Positions 36,128-48,524 of a DNA stretch of 64,000 nucleotides are shown one piece after another; position 1 is the stretch's first letter, and every line of letters begins with the position of its first letter. Under the pieces are notes generated by a model that was not told where the DNA came from, made no database searches, and worked only from the letters and a program-made list of their open reading frames with translations. The position numbers and the translations under genes are program-made. The stretch comes from Moniliophthora roreri (Eukaryota; Basidiomycota; Agaricomycetes; Agaricales; Marasmiaceae): positions 434,001 to 498,000 of the forward strand of contig LATX02000180.1 in the NCBI GenBank assembly GCA_001466705.2, written 5' to 3'.

Positions 36128-36908
36128 ATGGCCGACGTCTCTGATACCGCAATTAATGAAGGTATTATACTACTTTTTCTTTGCTGCTTCGAGTCTTACG
36201 AGCTAGCTTTTCGCCCCTGGTAGCTTACCTCGATGTTCGCTCCGATAAATCTGATACCAATTGGCTCCTCCTAGACTATGAGGTATTTCATCTCGCAACA
36301 ATAGTCCCCGGAATCCAAAGTCAGACCATGGTCTAATCTCGCAGTCTGACCGTTCGGACAAGCTCAAAGTCACACAAACCGGCACAGGAGGTCTTTCCGA
36401 ACTAAAGGACATGCTTGACGACTCCAAAGCATCTTTTGCTTACGTGCGGGTTCAGTACTCTAACGACAAGGAATCAACACGAGAAAAGTTCATTCTAGTG
36501 GTGCGCTTGTCCGATGATCCCGCGTTTTGCATATTCTCTGAAACGTCTATTCCGGCATGCCCTACTAGGTCTGGATAGGTCCATCTTGCAAAGTAATGAG
36601 AAAGGCCAAGGTATGGATCGGCCACCTTGCCAACACACTTCTGCATTGCATGTATCGACCCTGAAATGACCGCGTCAACAGATTTCTGTCCATGCCGCTG
36701 ATGTCAAGAGCGTATTACGGGTATTTTCAATTGAGGTTGCGGCACGAGAGAAGGACGACCTAAACGAGGATCCCATTGTAGTGAGGTTGCGGAAGGTGCG
36801 AGTTCCCTTTTACTACCCTAGTACGGTCAACATGTTCTGACTTGGCGTTATTACTATGACGACTATTGAACCACACAGGCGGGTGGTGCCAGTTACGACG
36901 GTGTTTAG
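36128..36908 (+). CDS. Coactosin-like actin-binding protein (ADF/cofilin family)
   Basis: A multi-exon gene for a single ADF-homology domain protein of about 145 residues. The first exon encodes MADVSDTAINE and joins AYLDVRSDKSDTNWLLLDYE, the opening of coactosin proteins. The second part is GTGGLSELKDMLDDSKASFA, YVRVQYSNDKESTREKFILV and VWIGPSCKVMRKAKISVHAA, typical of the F-actin-binding helix region, then EKDDLNEDPIVVRLRKAGGA and the stop at 36906-36908. Coactosin binds F-actin and counteracts capping; it does not sever like cofilin. The 3' end converges with the GNAT gene 180 bases away. Confidence 0.92.
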
Positions 36909-37087
36909 CACTCGGCAACATTGCCCGTCACATAGATTGTTTAATTTTCCGTGTTTACCGCTTACTTTGGGCCACTGCCGTTTTACTTCTGGAATCTCAC
37001 TCGGTTTTCCCAATTCGTTGTATGTAATACAAAATTCTGCACTAGCATTCCCTTCGGTATCAGCTTCCCTTTCGGCTGACCTCACCA

Positions 37088-38166
37088 TCAAGCAGCTTTT
37101 TTCGGAGGCGCCGCTTCTAGCACGAAACTTGACAGCTTTTCTATACCATCTTCCTCAAGCCTCATGCCCATCCACTCCGACATGGGTGTTGCACCTAGTT
37201 TTTTCTCATAAAAATCGATCGAAGGCTGGTTCCACTGGCCCACAGCAAGTATGCAATTCATCGGAAAGCGTGTTCAATGAATGAGTTTCAATTTTCAACA
37301 GTGTTAGACTCTTTCGCACTGACGAGAATGATGCAAACGCACCTTGAGGACGGACCAATCCAGTCGAGCGCAATTCTATCAGAGATCCAGATAAGCGGTG
37401 AACAATATATCTATAACATCTTAACCAAAAGGGCAGAGATTTTGGGAGTCAAGTCCTCGGATTTCGAGAAAGGAGCTAAGGAAAAAAAAGAGGCTAAAGG
37501 ATAACGATTATTTACCTTGTCCTTCGCTACTTTCCCTAGCTCACCAAAGAGCGCCTTCCCGATGCCAAGATTCCTACATTCGGGCGAAACGTATAGATCC
37601 TCCAGCTGGGTGAAACGAGGTAGGATTGAGCATGCGCGCAAGCCGGAGATAGGATCGGATAAAGCTCAAGCGGACGCGATGAAGTATCTGAATTGACGCA
37701 CATATAGACCAGGTCTGCCTGTCCAGGTCGAGTAATTGAAAAAATAGAGGGCAAGACCGACGGGATTCCCGGGGCTATCTAGGGTCCCACGAAAGGCTAG
37801 TAAAGCATGGGCAAACGGAGTTTCGAAAAGGTTCTTGCGTAGCTACCGCGTCCCCAATAAAATTACCATTAGAGTACGCCACGACTCGTGGTACCGTTAC
37901 AAAGGCACTCACAAGTTCTGGGGTGGCCTTAACAGAGTCTGTGGCCTTCTCATATGTAGCCTATCACAAAATGATGTGCTCATCCGTCAATACACCAAAA
38001 TTATCGATAGCAAAAAAGTTAGAAGGCCTACTAGATCGATGATCAGTTGCAGAATAGCGTCCTAGAGGTCAATAGATCTGCTAAGTGTAATGAAGCTAGA
38101 TTCGATAGATCTGCATACTACATCTTGGGGAGTTGCAGTACGGATGTGGTAGGAGGAAGAAGACAT
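37088..38166 (-). CDS. GNAT acetyltransferase, diamine (SSAT)-like
   Basis: Seven exons (38166-38119, 38061-38032, 37960-37913, 37842-37702, 37605-37516, 37375-37343, 37234-37088) sum exactly in frame to about 178 residues, the size of spermidine/spermine N1-acetyltransferases. The order is IRTATPQDVDAILQLI (beta 1), LATYEKATDSVKATPELL, PVGLALYFFNYSTWTGRPGL, then the acetyl-CoA loop LEDLYVSPECRNLGIGKALF and finally NCARLDWSVLKWNQPSIDFY followed by EKKLGATPMSEW. The YFFNYSTWTGRPG and WNQPSIDFYEKKLGA segments are those of the SSAT/thialysine branch, so a polyamine or thialysine substrate is likely. Exon 2 is 30 nt and exon 6 is 33 nt. Confidence 0.92.
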
Positions 38167-38660
38167 GATTTTTTCTAGTCAAAGTTGCGATTTGCAGAAC
38201 TTGTTATCAACGAATTTTCAGCGCTGAACCGGTGCTGTCGATGTTGTCGGCAGTCTGGCTGCCGTGTTCGGCTGTTAAATTACTCGAGCTCGGCCGGCAA
38301 ATTCCGCGTTGTACTGTACAGTGACCGGTCCAATGGTGAAAGGTACCTAAAATGGAAGCTACTCCGAAAAAGCGTACCAAGCCCGCCAGCGATTTGAATG
38401 GCTGACTGTCGAGCTTTCTCCCTTGCTCACCGATTTTTCCCGAATTTTGGGGATTTGCATATCTCTTACTCGCCTTCACTTCTGCACAAGAGAATATGGA
38501 TCCGGAACGGCTCGGAGCACGTTTCTTTTTTTGGCAAGATTATCAATTTTCACCGTCACTGTATGCGCCTGTTTGGCTAAACTGTGGCTAAACTGTACAG
38601 CTCATCATCAACAATCAACAGTCTGCTCGTCGGTCTCCTCGTTCCACGCCCCAGTTAAAC
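38167..38660. other. Divergent upstream region of the GNAT and NAC beta genes
   Basis: 494 bases between the two divergent starts. Open frames here are shadows without motifs. Confidence 0.5.
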
Positions 38661-39304
38661 ATGGACCCAGCAAAATTGGCGAAGCTTCAGGCGCAAGCGG
38701 CAGCCAACAGGATTGGTGAATCATTCACTTTATCACACGAAAAATCAGTGTCTTGACGAGTGCAATCTATCAATTCTCTCTCTGGTTCGGCACAGGTGGC
38801 AAGGGAACCGTACGAAGAAAAGTAGTGCGAAAAACAAAGCCCTCTGGGGCCCAAGATGACAAGAAATTGCAAGGAGCTTTGAAAAAGTTGAATGTTCAAC
38901 CGATTTCTGGTGTGGAGGAAGTAAACATGTTCAGAGAGGATGGAAACGTGCTGCATTTCACAGCTCCAAAAGGCGCGTAGTGATCCTTTTGACACGTATT
39001 CCCATCTGTTCTGAAACTCTTTCTCCTTGCAGTTCACGCCGCAGTAGGCGCAAACACTTTCGCCATCTATGGAGCCGGTCATGTGAAGGAACTCACTGAA
39101 CTCGTTCCTGGTATCCTCAATCAGCTTGGACCCGATTCCCTTGCATCGCTAAGGAAGCTCGCGGAGTCCTACCAGGCTATTCAGCAGAGCCAACAGCGCC
39201 CGCCCAACGCCGGTGCAACTCAGGATGACGATGATGACGATGTCCCCGACCTTGTCGAAAACTTTGACGTTGAGGCTGAGCAGAAGGTTGCTGGTCTCGA
39301 CTAG
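38661..39304 (+). CDS. EGD1: Nascent polypeptide-associated complex subunit beta
   Basis: Three exons (38661-38715, 38796-38972, 39033-39304) give about 167 residues. NAC beta (Egd1/BTF3) pairs with NAC alpha at the ribosome exit and shields nascent chains. The N-terminus has the ribosome-binding signature [15 protein letters not shown]. The NAC fold follows: [16 protein letters not shown] [60 protein letters not shown], and an acidic tail ([15 protein letters not shown]). The second intron (38973-39032) must begin with GC rather than GT to join APK to VHAAVG. Confidence 0.96.
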
Positions 39305-40749
39305 GCATTTGTACAAAACGCACCGTATATCTAGTAGGGGCCCGCAGGAATTCGGACGAGTGACTGTTGTTGTGTGGGGAGTGGGTTTCAGTTGTGGCAT
39401 ACCTGTGCCGGTGAACGTTTGTATCGTTGCTTCGATTTCCTGCAGTTTATCGCCTTTCATGACCTATCGCATTCTTTCTCTTCGCATCCGGTTCAATTGT
39501 CATGATGTAATATCCTCCAGCAACTTCAATTCATCCGCTTGTAAAGTCGTTCACCATTTCTGGATCCGGGGGTTCAGTCTCTTCACGGTGCAATCGACCA
39601 AGAAATCGACGCTACGCGCAGGCACGCTGGTTCTCAGGCTTCATATACTTGCGGAGCTGAATATCTGTATTACCTGTGATCCTTCTAACACCATCAGTTG
39701 ACAGTATAACGCAAGTACGACAATTCGATAGCCGAATCCATCGTTTTCCTTGAATCCCGCACAATGTATCCGGGCCTCGTCTCCCTACGGACGGGATACC
39801 ATGAGCCCCAGGATCCCATGTGGAATGTATAGCACCGGCCTTCTGGTTGCGGTACCGCAAGAAGTAGTTCAAAACCCCTAGATCTTTAATTTACGAGTGT
39901 GGCTTCGACGTTAGACCACTGATATTAGATGGACACCTTCATACCTTGCTGCCCTATCTTTAGCATTCCTATGCTGGGCCTGATCAGATGCTAGCCCCTT
40001 CAACGGCAGGTCAGCTTCGGGTCAGCCAAGGCTTCTCAGTGACGAAACGAAGAGGTCAACGCGATAAGGGAAATGGAAACCGTGTCTCCTGTTATCGAAC
40101 TCCAACAAAGCCGCCAGGCAGAGCCCGTTAATTGCGTTGCCAGGCCCCTTATCCTACCGTGCATGGAGAGCTACATTCCTTGGAAGGAGCCGGGGTGAGG
40201 TGTCACGAAAGGGGTGAAAGGCGATGAGTGAAGAACGTTCATAAAACAATGAATGATGATAGTATCGTATCGCGGGAAGCGTAAAACACAAAGTGATCTC
40301 CATTCTGATGAAGGCCATCCCGAGGTACGAGACTGCGGGGGTGCTGTGGGAATGGTGTGGCTCAGGTTTCAGGTGTTCCTGGGGTATCCCTCAGTGCTGT
40401 TCCATGGTGCTTCTTGGGGTCTGTAACAGAGAAGAGTTGATGAATCTTTGATAATTGGAACAGCAGCGGCGTAAGGGCAACGCATGGGCCTCACAATGGA
40501 AAGGACTCGTGACCGAGAAACAATACACATAGTCGCCTCCGGTGCGGCCGAAGGGCAGGTCAAATGAATCACGGTCATGAGGCTCGACACCATGGAAAGA
40601 AGATGGGCGGCGAAGAGGAACAATATGATTGCTGTGTTGGAGTGGCAGTCGACATTCAACATTCAACAACGAAAAGGCATCTTCCGGATACAGGCATTCC
40701 TTCATGGAACAGCAGAAATGTTGGAGTCAAGTTCCGAGGCATATCACGA
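39305..40749. other. Intergenic region between NAC beta and the 2H-phosphoesterase gene
   Basis: About 1.4 kb between convergent genes. Several 80-160-codon frames overlap on both strands, none with recognisable motifs or splice-consistent extension. No repeat was noticed. Confidence 0.45.
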
Positions 40750-42060
40750 CTACATTTCGGTCAAAGAGACAGATCCAACACTAACATACTCGCCTTCAGG
40801 CCCGTGGCTTCCCATTACGCAGAGCTGGATCTCCGACACAGTATAGGTACCCATATCCACATCGACTAGCCTCTCGGTCTCTGTGGAAGTGACAGTCTCT
40901 TTCTTCTCCAGGACCACCTGTAAGATTTCCTGTCCTGGAACTATTGTCTTTTCCACGGATGTCCGAGCCTCAGCACTGCCCTGCATCGAAGACTTTGATT
41001 CCACGCTGATCATAGTTTGAGTCGCCGACCCAATGGATGACTGAGGAGCGACACGAATGTCCGCCAACGCAGTAGAGCGCAACACATCATCGAACGAGAA
41101 CAGAAGATGTCTTTTGGAAGATGGTTCACGCCAACTCGTGTTGAGGATCGTACAATGAAGCTAATAGAATTAAGAGACATCAAGGTCCAAAACTTTCCGA
41201 CGACTTGATGTTCACCTTAAGAGGTCGCGTATCCGTGATATATCCTGCCTGCTTGAATGTTTGATGAACTAGATCTATATGGCGTGTCAGTATTCCTCAA
41301 ACCAACGTAGAAGGCTACGCACTACACACACGAACCAACTTCTCTCTTTCCGCTTTATCCTCTGAGGATTCATCCTGCTGCCCGTCTTCCTTAGGGCTCA
41401 CCCACAACACCCTGGCACCTTTCTTTGATTCAAAAGCTCCGAGGTGATTCAACGGGATTTGCAAGGGTCCTTCCTGCAATAGTTGAGACCGAAGGCTATT
41501 CAAGAGCTCTAATGCTGTTTGAACAGTCTTTTCAGAGCTACCTTTGGGTTCTGAACGCTCTGATTGCAGAGCCATGACACCTAGTGTTAAATGGAGCCGT
41601 CTGGGGTTAATAACGATAGTTGGATCAATTCCGCTAATCGCATTCGGGGAGCTGTTGAGTAACGCATCTTCAAATTTTGCAATTTTTGACCTGAGGCTTG
41701 GGTATTGGCCCTGTATTGAATGATTGTGAGGTGGTTTTCATGACGGCCGTCGGGTATACTTTACGAGTGGTAAAGACAGAACTGTACCAAATTATTTAGT
41801 CTGGCAGAATATTAATCTAAAAGAGTACTCGCAATGTGTAGGCCTCACGGGACGATCTTTCATGTTCTGACTTTGAGCTCGCTCCATATCGCTGCTTAAT
41901 TGAGCACCTCGACCTCGACCTCCACCCCGACCTCCACGATTTTGGCTGAAAAATTTGCGACCTTCCCTTCTCTCTCGTCCAACAGATGGTTTGGGACCTG
42001 AATCAAAGTCACAATCCGAATGAGGAGAATGATAAAGTCCTAGTCACCGGCAGAGGCCAT
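40750..42060 (-). CDS. 2H phosphoesterase-like protein (AKAP7/ASCC1 RNA ligase-like domain)
   Basis: Six exons (42060-42048, 41997-41833, 41781-41765, 41710-41332, 41274-41216, 41160-40750) keep frame for about 347 residues. An N-terminal Arg/Gly-rich stretch (GRGGGRGRG-type) precedes the domain found in AKAP7 and ASCC1. Both catalytic HxT motifs are present: RPTHFLSLPL opens the fold, PRRLHLTLGVMAL is the first, and KLHCTILNTSW the second. The C-terminus has DVDMGTYTVSEIQLCVMGS, the closing strand of the fold. ASCC1 acts with the ASCC helicase complex in RNA and alkylation-damage processes; assignment between ASCC1 and AKAP7-like is open because no KH domain is visible. The third exon is 17 nt, and the intron before it needs a GC donor. 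Confidence 0.82.
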
Positions 42061-43436
42061 GGAGGTGCGAATGAGAAAGGCTGACGATATCATGAGCGGC
42101 AAACTCCAAAAAGCAGCAGCAGCTTATACTGAGGTTAGGCCTGTAACCGTCCGTTATGTGACGATGGCAAGCATCGGTACATCGATCACTGAAGGTCCTG
42201 TAACAGGTCTAACACTCTGAGTAACTTAAATGTACATGCATCCAAGTTCTCTTTGCTGACTCTCTGCATTTTGCTATATAACTATTTATAGGAACTCCAG
42301 CAGCTTGTTACTCTGAGCTCAGAATGATTTTATTAGTTCATTCCGAACGTTCTGAAGCGTCAAATGTGATATTTCAGTGCGCGAAACATTGCATCAGGAT
42401 GCTTCATGTTTTCTTCTCCCAGGTCGTACAAGCGGTACTGGGTTGTGATGTTTGTGAGGTCTCTGCCATAGATTGCTAGGCTCGAGGCGAGAATGACAAA
42501 GAACCGCTGGAGAGCGCACGAAGATTAGGAATCTTTTTGCCAATACATCGATGATACCGTATATACCGAAACAACTAGGCTCGTTCCCACCGGCTTCACA
42601 GAAATTTGAAATTCGGATGATGGGAGGCTGAGTCTACGAAGCAAGCACCCTCGATATTATCGGGAAGGCGTGTGAAACGGGACTTGGAAAAAATTAGTCT
42701 TTCCTCTGCTACCTCGGCGTCAGAAATGTCTGTCGATGCCTTGCCAATACCTTCGACTTCTTCACGTCCACGACCCAATACCACTTCGGCATATCCAGTA
42801 GCATCCAGAATCCCAGCAGGACTCAAAGGACCAACTCATTTTCTGCAACACCGTGTCAGACTCGAGCAGTATTCAGTCATATAGCTAGCCCTCTGGTTGC
42901 GTACCCATCTCCATTCTATACCCCTCACCACAGCTGACATGACTCTCTACTGGAAGCCCGCTCTAGGGTCCAGGAATCTATCCGAGCCGTACCAACAATC
43001 GATTCTCCACCATTATCACAATTGCATGCGTCGCTTCAATCCTCCTACTAATCAGTTCTCAACACAAAACTAGAAATTTTCTATTCTACATGCCCACATC
43101 CTAATACATCATTGTTATGACCTAAACCCGTATCTTTGACATCGTATGAGGGGGAAGTCTCAAAAGCCAGCTTGACTATCTTCCCGATATATCCAGGTCG
43201 ACAGTGGGTACCAGTCCGTACAAACCTCATATCCTTTACATCATTCCCGTACGGACTGGCTTGCGAGTTGCTTGCGAGTCTACATCCTGCTCACTATGCC
43301 CTCCGATACCCGCCTCAATCAACCGCGGGGAGGCCAGATCTAGGCCTCTGCTGGCCGAACAGGGCCTCAGGCCCCAGGTCTCAGGCCTTCCGCCTAGACG
43401 AGGGCTTTGCACGAACCTGGATAGGCTCGTTCCCAC
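42061..43436. other. Gene-poor region with a degenerate repeat unit
   Basis: No supported gene. The segment at 42575-42660 (TAGGCTCGTTCCCACC then GCTTC, ATTTGAAAT, GAGCTGAGT-like) recurs in altered form at 43422-43500, so repeat remnants begin here. Frames of 60-110 codons show no motifs. Confidence 0.45.
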
Positions 43437-43489
43437 CCGCTTCGCAATATTTGAAATGATGCGGGCGGGAGCTGAGTATTGCGAAGCGG
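43437..43489. repeat. 13-bp perfect inverted repeat
   Basis: CCGCTTCGCAATA at 43437-43449 is the exact reverse complement of TATTGCGAAGCGG at 43477-43489, with a 27-base loop. It abuts the foldback element at 43490. Confidence 0.7.
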
Positions 43490-44144
43490 CTGGTACAAAC
43501 CGGGACTGATTTGGCAGGCCGCGCCAAATGTGAGTTTGGACTTAGTGAAATTGGTATCTCCATGTTCAATGCAAAATACAAAATCTCATATTGCCCGATC
43601 CCTCAACCAGATGACATGATGCAAAGTACCGTATATGCTACAGTAATGCTACGGGGGTCAGGAAATGCAATCAGGGAAGAGATAGAGCCATAAGTGACTT
43701 GCTGAGACGCAGTTTTGTCAGTGCTGAACCAAAAAACGGAGACTCAGCGACGTAAGGCAGATCGGATANTAAGCAGAAATATATAGTCATCCCTATCACG
43801 AATGAAACCACAGGAAGAGCCCGGAGTAATGCATAGGCTCACGTTGATGACCTGACGGCAGATAATAAATATGCAAAATCCATGCGTGTCTTGAAAGTCT
43901 AGTTCGGATGCCTGAGACAGTGTTTGTCGCAAGTAGAGGGTCCAGGAATCTTAAGCTTCAAAAAGGTACAACCAAAGTTGCCATAAGAGGTATAGAGGCC
44001 AATAACAGATGTAAGAGCCCTAGTTTCGCCAAAAAGCCAGATTAGGTGGTCGAGGTCATGGAAAGAAGTCAAGAAACGGCTGATTTCACTAAGTCCGAAC
44101 TCATCTTTGGCAGGGCCTGCCAAAATGGCCCCGGTTTGTACCAG
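43490..44144. mobile_element. Foldback / MITE-like element with 61-bp terminal inverted repeats
   Basis: The left arm 43490-43550 starts CTGGTACAAACCGGG and ends CTTAGTGAAA. The right arm 44084-44144 is its inverted counterpart with about 9 mismatches in 61 positions. Both arms contain an internal palindrome (TTTGGCAGGCC..GCCAAA). The 655-bp element has no transposase frame, and I found no clear target-site duplication. One base inside it (43769) is ambiguous (N). Confidence 0.65.
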
Positions 44145-47100
44145 TCCCTTCGGTCTCGTCATTCCCCTTGCCGCCGCTCCGAACTTTTTTCAAATAGTAA
44201 ACAGACCCCGAGTAGACGAGACCGAACGGGAATGGGCACGAGTCTAGAACCTGGATATGTTCGACCTAAGATTTTGACCGAGATTTTGGCCGAACCGGAG
44301 TCTATCACCCCTCCAATTGCCGGGGGCCCTTTTCTATCCCGAGCCGATGGATATCTGAATTATAACAATTCGACTTATCCGTTTGTGTGTTCATTTGCGT
44401 CAATGTCTTTGTCGGACTTATTCCCATGCCCAGGGCAAGAACTCAGAAGCCGAGGCGATTCGGTAATGTGCGCACTAAATTTTACACTGCGACCTGTGTT
44501 TGCGGTCGTGTATAGGACAGACGCATATTGAATATACTGCTAATCCGGTACGCAAGACTGTGTAGCTTTCATACAACACTCAAACTTTTGTCTAGAAGCT
44601 TATACGTCGAGCATTCCGCGAGTCAGTCACTCGGTATTTCGACGTGTCGCTTGACGCTAACCCATATGCTTTTGAAAGTAAGCGTAATAAAGATACGAAA
44701 AGGGAGGACAGTTCTCTTATCAAACCTTGTAGATTGTCTCCCACAGTTGTCCCAAAGGCCGGCAGCTCGTCCAGTCTTCCCTCCACGGACTCCACAATTT
44801 AGTGTTTGGGGTACTCCAGGTTTCAGCTCTAGACCGAACGTTTCCCGTGAATCATTATGCGGGCCTGGAGAACTCATAACGAGGACCGTTTCAAGTATAG
44901 TTCTGCGTTGCCCGGGGAGCAACTTGGAGATGTAAAAGAAGTCGGCAGGAAGTTGATCAAGTAATGTGGGTAGCCTCCAAGTAGCCTCCGTCTTCGCCGA
45001 GGAAAGAACATGTTTTGGTATGATCGATCAAAAGGCTGCCTGGTGTGTTTCCCCACTCTTTGGTAAGTAACTTTAATAATTCTCAAGCCTGGTAGTTCTG
45101 ACGCCCTTTCAACGTGGTGGTGGAAAGGGAAGCAGTGATACTCCGATCCTTTGTTGCATTTCATGCGTCTATTACCCGTCGTCTCTTCTATTAGACATCC
45201 GATCATAACGATTCTGAGCAACAGCCTGGATGGCTCAAGCGGAGCTGGGCCGGGTAGTTGGGCGCGACTACCTGCCGTCATTCGTTCGCAAGGTTGACAC
45301 ACAATCATTCTCGTAGCAGTCATAGCAGTCATGTCGGTAAGTCGTTGGTCTATCAGGTGAGCTAGCATGTTATTGAAATTTCTGTTATGTCCGTAATAAT
45401 TCTGGACAGATGACTGTGGTCATCCACGCACGTTGGACTAGGGTCCTCGCGGGGCGGAATAGCTTTTCACATGTTGCAAGTATTTCTATTCTAAGTCTTT
45501 GAATCACAGCTAAGACTCATGGAGACCTGTCGCAGTCGATCTTCGACCAGAAAGACGCGCCAATCATAAAGTAACGCAGGCCTGACTCCTGAGCTACATG
45601 ACAGCCTTACGAAGGTCCAACTTTCCGGTCCGGATATAGAAGAAGGTCAAGCAACTTTCTGTATCTCTGATGGCGTACTTTTGGCTCAAGAGATTCGTAC
45701 TGACTGTAATTCATACGAGAAAGAATGCATCGAATGTACTATGTAATATCCCCTCGAAGTTGATTGAGGTGGCGTGAGAATCACTGTGATCTCGTGACTT
45801 GCGACTACTCGTTGATAGCCAACTCTTCGACCGCACTTTCAATCACTTCACTGACAGTCTTAGGAAATCTTATCTCTCGGCTCTTCTGAGTGGCGGTCCT
45901 CAGACAGGGCTTGCTTACCTACGCTGTCCGGGGGACCTATGGGTCTTCAACGGACGATATATGATGTGGTACTCCTCTTTGGAATTCGTTTGTTCTGCCA
46001 ACACCATGTCCAAAAATGGGCTGAGACGTTGCCTCAGATTCCATTAGAGTTCTTGTTCATTCGTTGTTTCCCTTTCTTACCCATACTACCCATTCCGCTT
46101 GACACACAACAGTCAGTTCAGGCACGTATTCCTCCCCTCGTTTCAACCTCTATTGACGAATCCAACTTGTAGAGGTCCTTGGTAGGTCCACCCGACCGCC
46201 GATATCATTATGCGAGTTGTTTGGGTCTAAGGTCACTCTCATTGCTCTTGTATCCAAATTGGAAGATGAAGGGTCGCATATCATCGTGTCGCTATTCTCC
46301 ATAAGTCTTGATGCTGATGCTGTATGGCAGAGCCTGTCGTAAGTGGGCTTCTGCCTTCACGCAACTAGCATTGTTTTGATTCATGGATCCACCATGTCAT
46401 CTAGTTTAACGAGCAGCCGACAACGTAAGGCAGAATGGCTGGGCATGTGTCAAACTCCAAGAAGTCGGAACCACAATTCCGAGAACAACTTGGACCATAT
46501 ACCCTTTTCCGAGTATGCGACTCGAGCTAGTCAAACTAAAAATTGGGAAGGTGTGGGGCTGATTAGAACATTCAAGCAAGAGATCGCGATTTTCCTCGCT
46601 GCTCAACATTTGAAGACGTGGATGTGCGGTTATAGTTGAGTGCTCATTTTACACAATACCTCCCCCTATCCTACCGCCATAATGAGTAAGTGAAGCATCA
46701 GCTGCATCACATTAACTTCCTCCACCCTTGCTTAACACCAAAGGATTTGCCGAAATGCAACGAGTAAAGAGTGTCGCACTAATGTCGCACGCCCAAAGTG
46801 AGTGAAAGGGGCGTTTTTTTCCCTGTTCATAGCACTAACATTTCCCCCGCCGTCAGGTGTCGAGAGAGCCAAAGAAAGCCAACCGTAGCACCTTACGGGG
46901 TCATTCGGTAATGCACCCAGGTCCTAGAGTCTAAGAAGTCTAGAGGCACAGTTACCGGGACGGCGGAAGCGGCCTTAAGCGATTCTCCATCGGTTAAGGA
47001 TGGTATGGTTACGGATTTGACATTTCTGCTCCAGTGTCGGGTTCGTCATCGATAATCAATGATCCTGCACCTGCTTTTCCAGTGATGGTGTAGTGTGCTT

Positions 47101-47278
47101 CTTGTGATCAAATCGGCATCTATTTTCACGACGATTGCGCTCCCTGTTCTCGGCGTATAACCAAGTATGTTTCATATAATTTGAGCTACCCCAGGACTAA
47201 TGAACTCTGTAGTGACGCCCTTTCTTTCTCCCCTCTGCGTTATTCTCGTTAATCACGATTCACGCTGGTTCCGGCACC
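44145..47278. other. Gene-poor region upstream of the UbiA gene
   Basis: About 3.1 kb. Frames up to 164 codons exist, but they overlap on opposite strands and carry no motif, transmembrane pattern or splice extension that I can support. It may contain decayed gene or element fragments. Confidence 0.4.
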
Positions 47279-48524
47279 ATGTTCAGCCGGCTAGGGAAAG
47301 ATGCTGATGCTTGGATGCCATTCCAATTCGCCCATAGCATCCCTCAGGAGACGACCACCAGCTTTGTCCGACGGTGCATCAAGCACGGTGTGGGCCTCTT
47401 CCGGATAGCTCATGCGTTCAGTAAATCGGACTACAAGACGATAATCATACCAGTAGTGGGTTGCTGCATCATTTACTCGTAACTCGTACACATTCGCTAA
47501 TCATTTATTTGATCCATCTCACATTTCCTCAGACATGCTACGGCTTTTTGACGTCGTCTCGGATTCCTGGTGTTGAGACCATAATTCATCTACTAGCATG
47601 GATTTGGTTGTTTCTTCTACAATTCTGCGCTGCGAACCAGATGTACAGTATGGAAGAAGATTCAACGAACAAACCATACCGTCCTATACCTTCTGGTTTG
47701 ATCACCGTGGAATCTACCCATACCCTTCGCTGGGCACTTGTCCCGATCTGCCTCTATCTTTCGTGGATCTATGGGGTATTGTATGCGGGCATTTCACTCA
47801 CGCTTGCATTTGTCTTCTATAACGAGTTTGGACTGGACTCGTACTGGTAAGTTGTGCCGCTACATTCTATATATACTCGAACTAACGGCCTTCATTAGGT
47901 ATTCCAAGAGTCTGTTAAATGCCATTGGTATTGTGTCGTGGAATATTGGTGCTGCGTGCATTGCAAGCGAAGGTCAGTTTTTGTCGCTCTTTTGCCAGCA
48001 ATAGGGAGCTTTTGATTGATTTTATCTACATTCACAGGTCAGCAAGACTTGCTTGTGCGATATCGCGCCGCGCCAGTCATTAGTGTGGCTTTGATCTGGA
48101 CCACTATACATGTTCAGGTCAGTACTACTGCTCATCGCAAGGGCTACACTGAACCTGTTATTTTTAGGACTTTCGCGACGAAGCAGGTGATCGTATGCAA
48201 GGTCGAATTACGTTGCCTACATTCCTTCCGGTCGCCAGCCGTTACTTGACACTCTGTCTTTTGACTGCCTGGTCGATTGGGTTGGGGCTGTTTTGGCAAC
48301 TGGAAAGGACCGCGATGACTTTCTTTGTGATTTTTGGGGTCTATCTTTCCCTCCGAATTTTCTGGCAGCGATCAGAAGCTGAGGATAAGGTGTCTCTTAG
48401 GCTATATATGGTGCGTGGAAGGGACCAGTATTTCTGTTGTTGGTTTACTTATTCAGCTCCACAGTTATGGCTCAGCCTTGCCCAAACTCTGCCTTTCATC
48501 ACCCATTGGATTCAAGCATTTTGA
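47279..48524 (+). CDS. UbiA-family prenyltransferase
   Basis: Six exons (47279-47452, 47533-47846, 47899-47972, 48038-48117, 48168-48410, 48465-48524) sum in frame to about 314 residues. It has the two Asp-rich motifs of the UbiA superfamily: NQMYSMEEDSTNKPYRPIPSG near residue 100, and DFRDEAGDRMQGRITLP near residue 215. Between and around them are hydrophobic spans such as IHLLAWIWLFLLQFC, ALVPICLYLSWIYGVLYAGI and LTLCLLTAWSIGLGLFW. These enzymes transfer an isoprenyl chain to an aromatic or other acceptor in a membrane. The sequence is not the mitochondrial COQ2 form, since it lacks a clear presequence, so a secondary-metabolism (meroterpenoid) role is plausible. An FAD monooxygenase lies 2 kb downstream on the same strand. 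Confidence 0.88.

Noticed and set aside
39612..40869. Overlapping 80-104-codon frames on both strands after NAC beta
   Set aside because: They overlap each other on opposite strands and carry no recognisable motif.
45799..46639. Possible wax-synthase-like or terpene-cyclase remnant upstream of UbiA
   Set aside because: Translation in all frames gave no HxxxD, WxxR..W or Asp-rich motif; the hydrophobic segments are not enough to call a gene.
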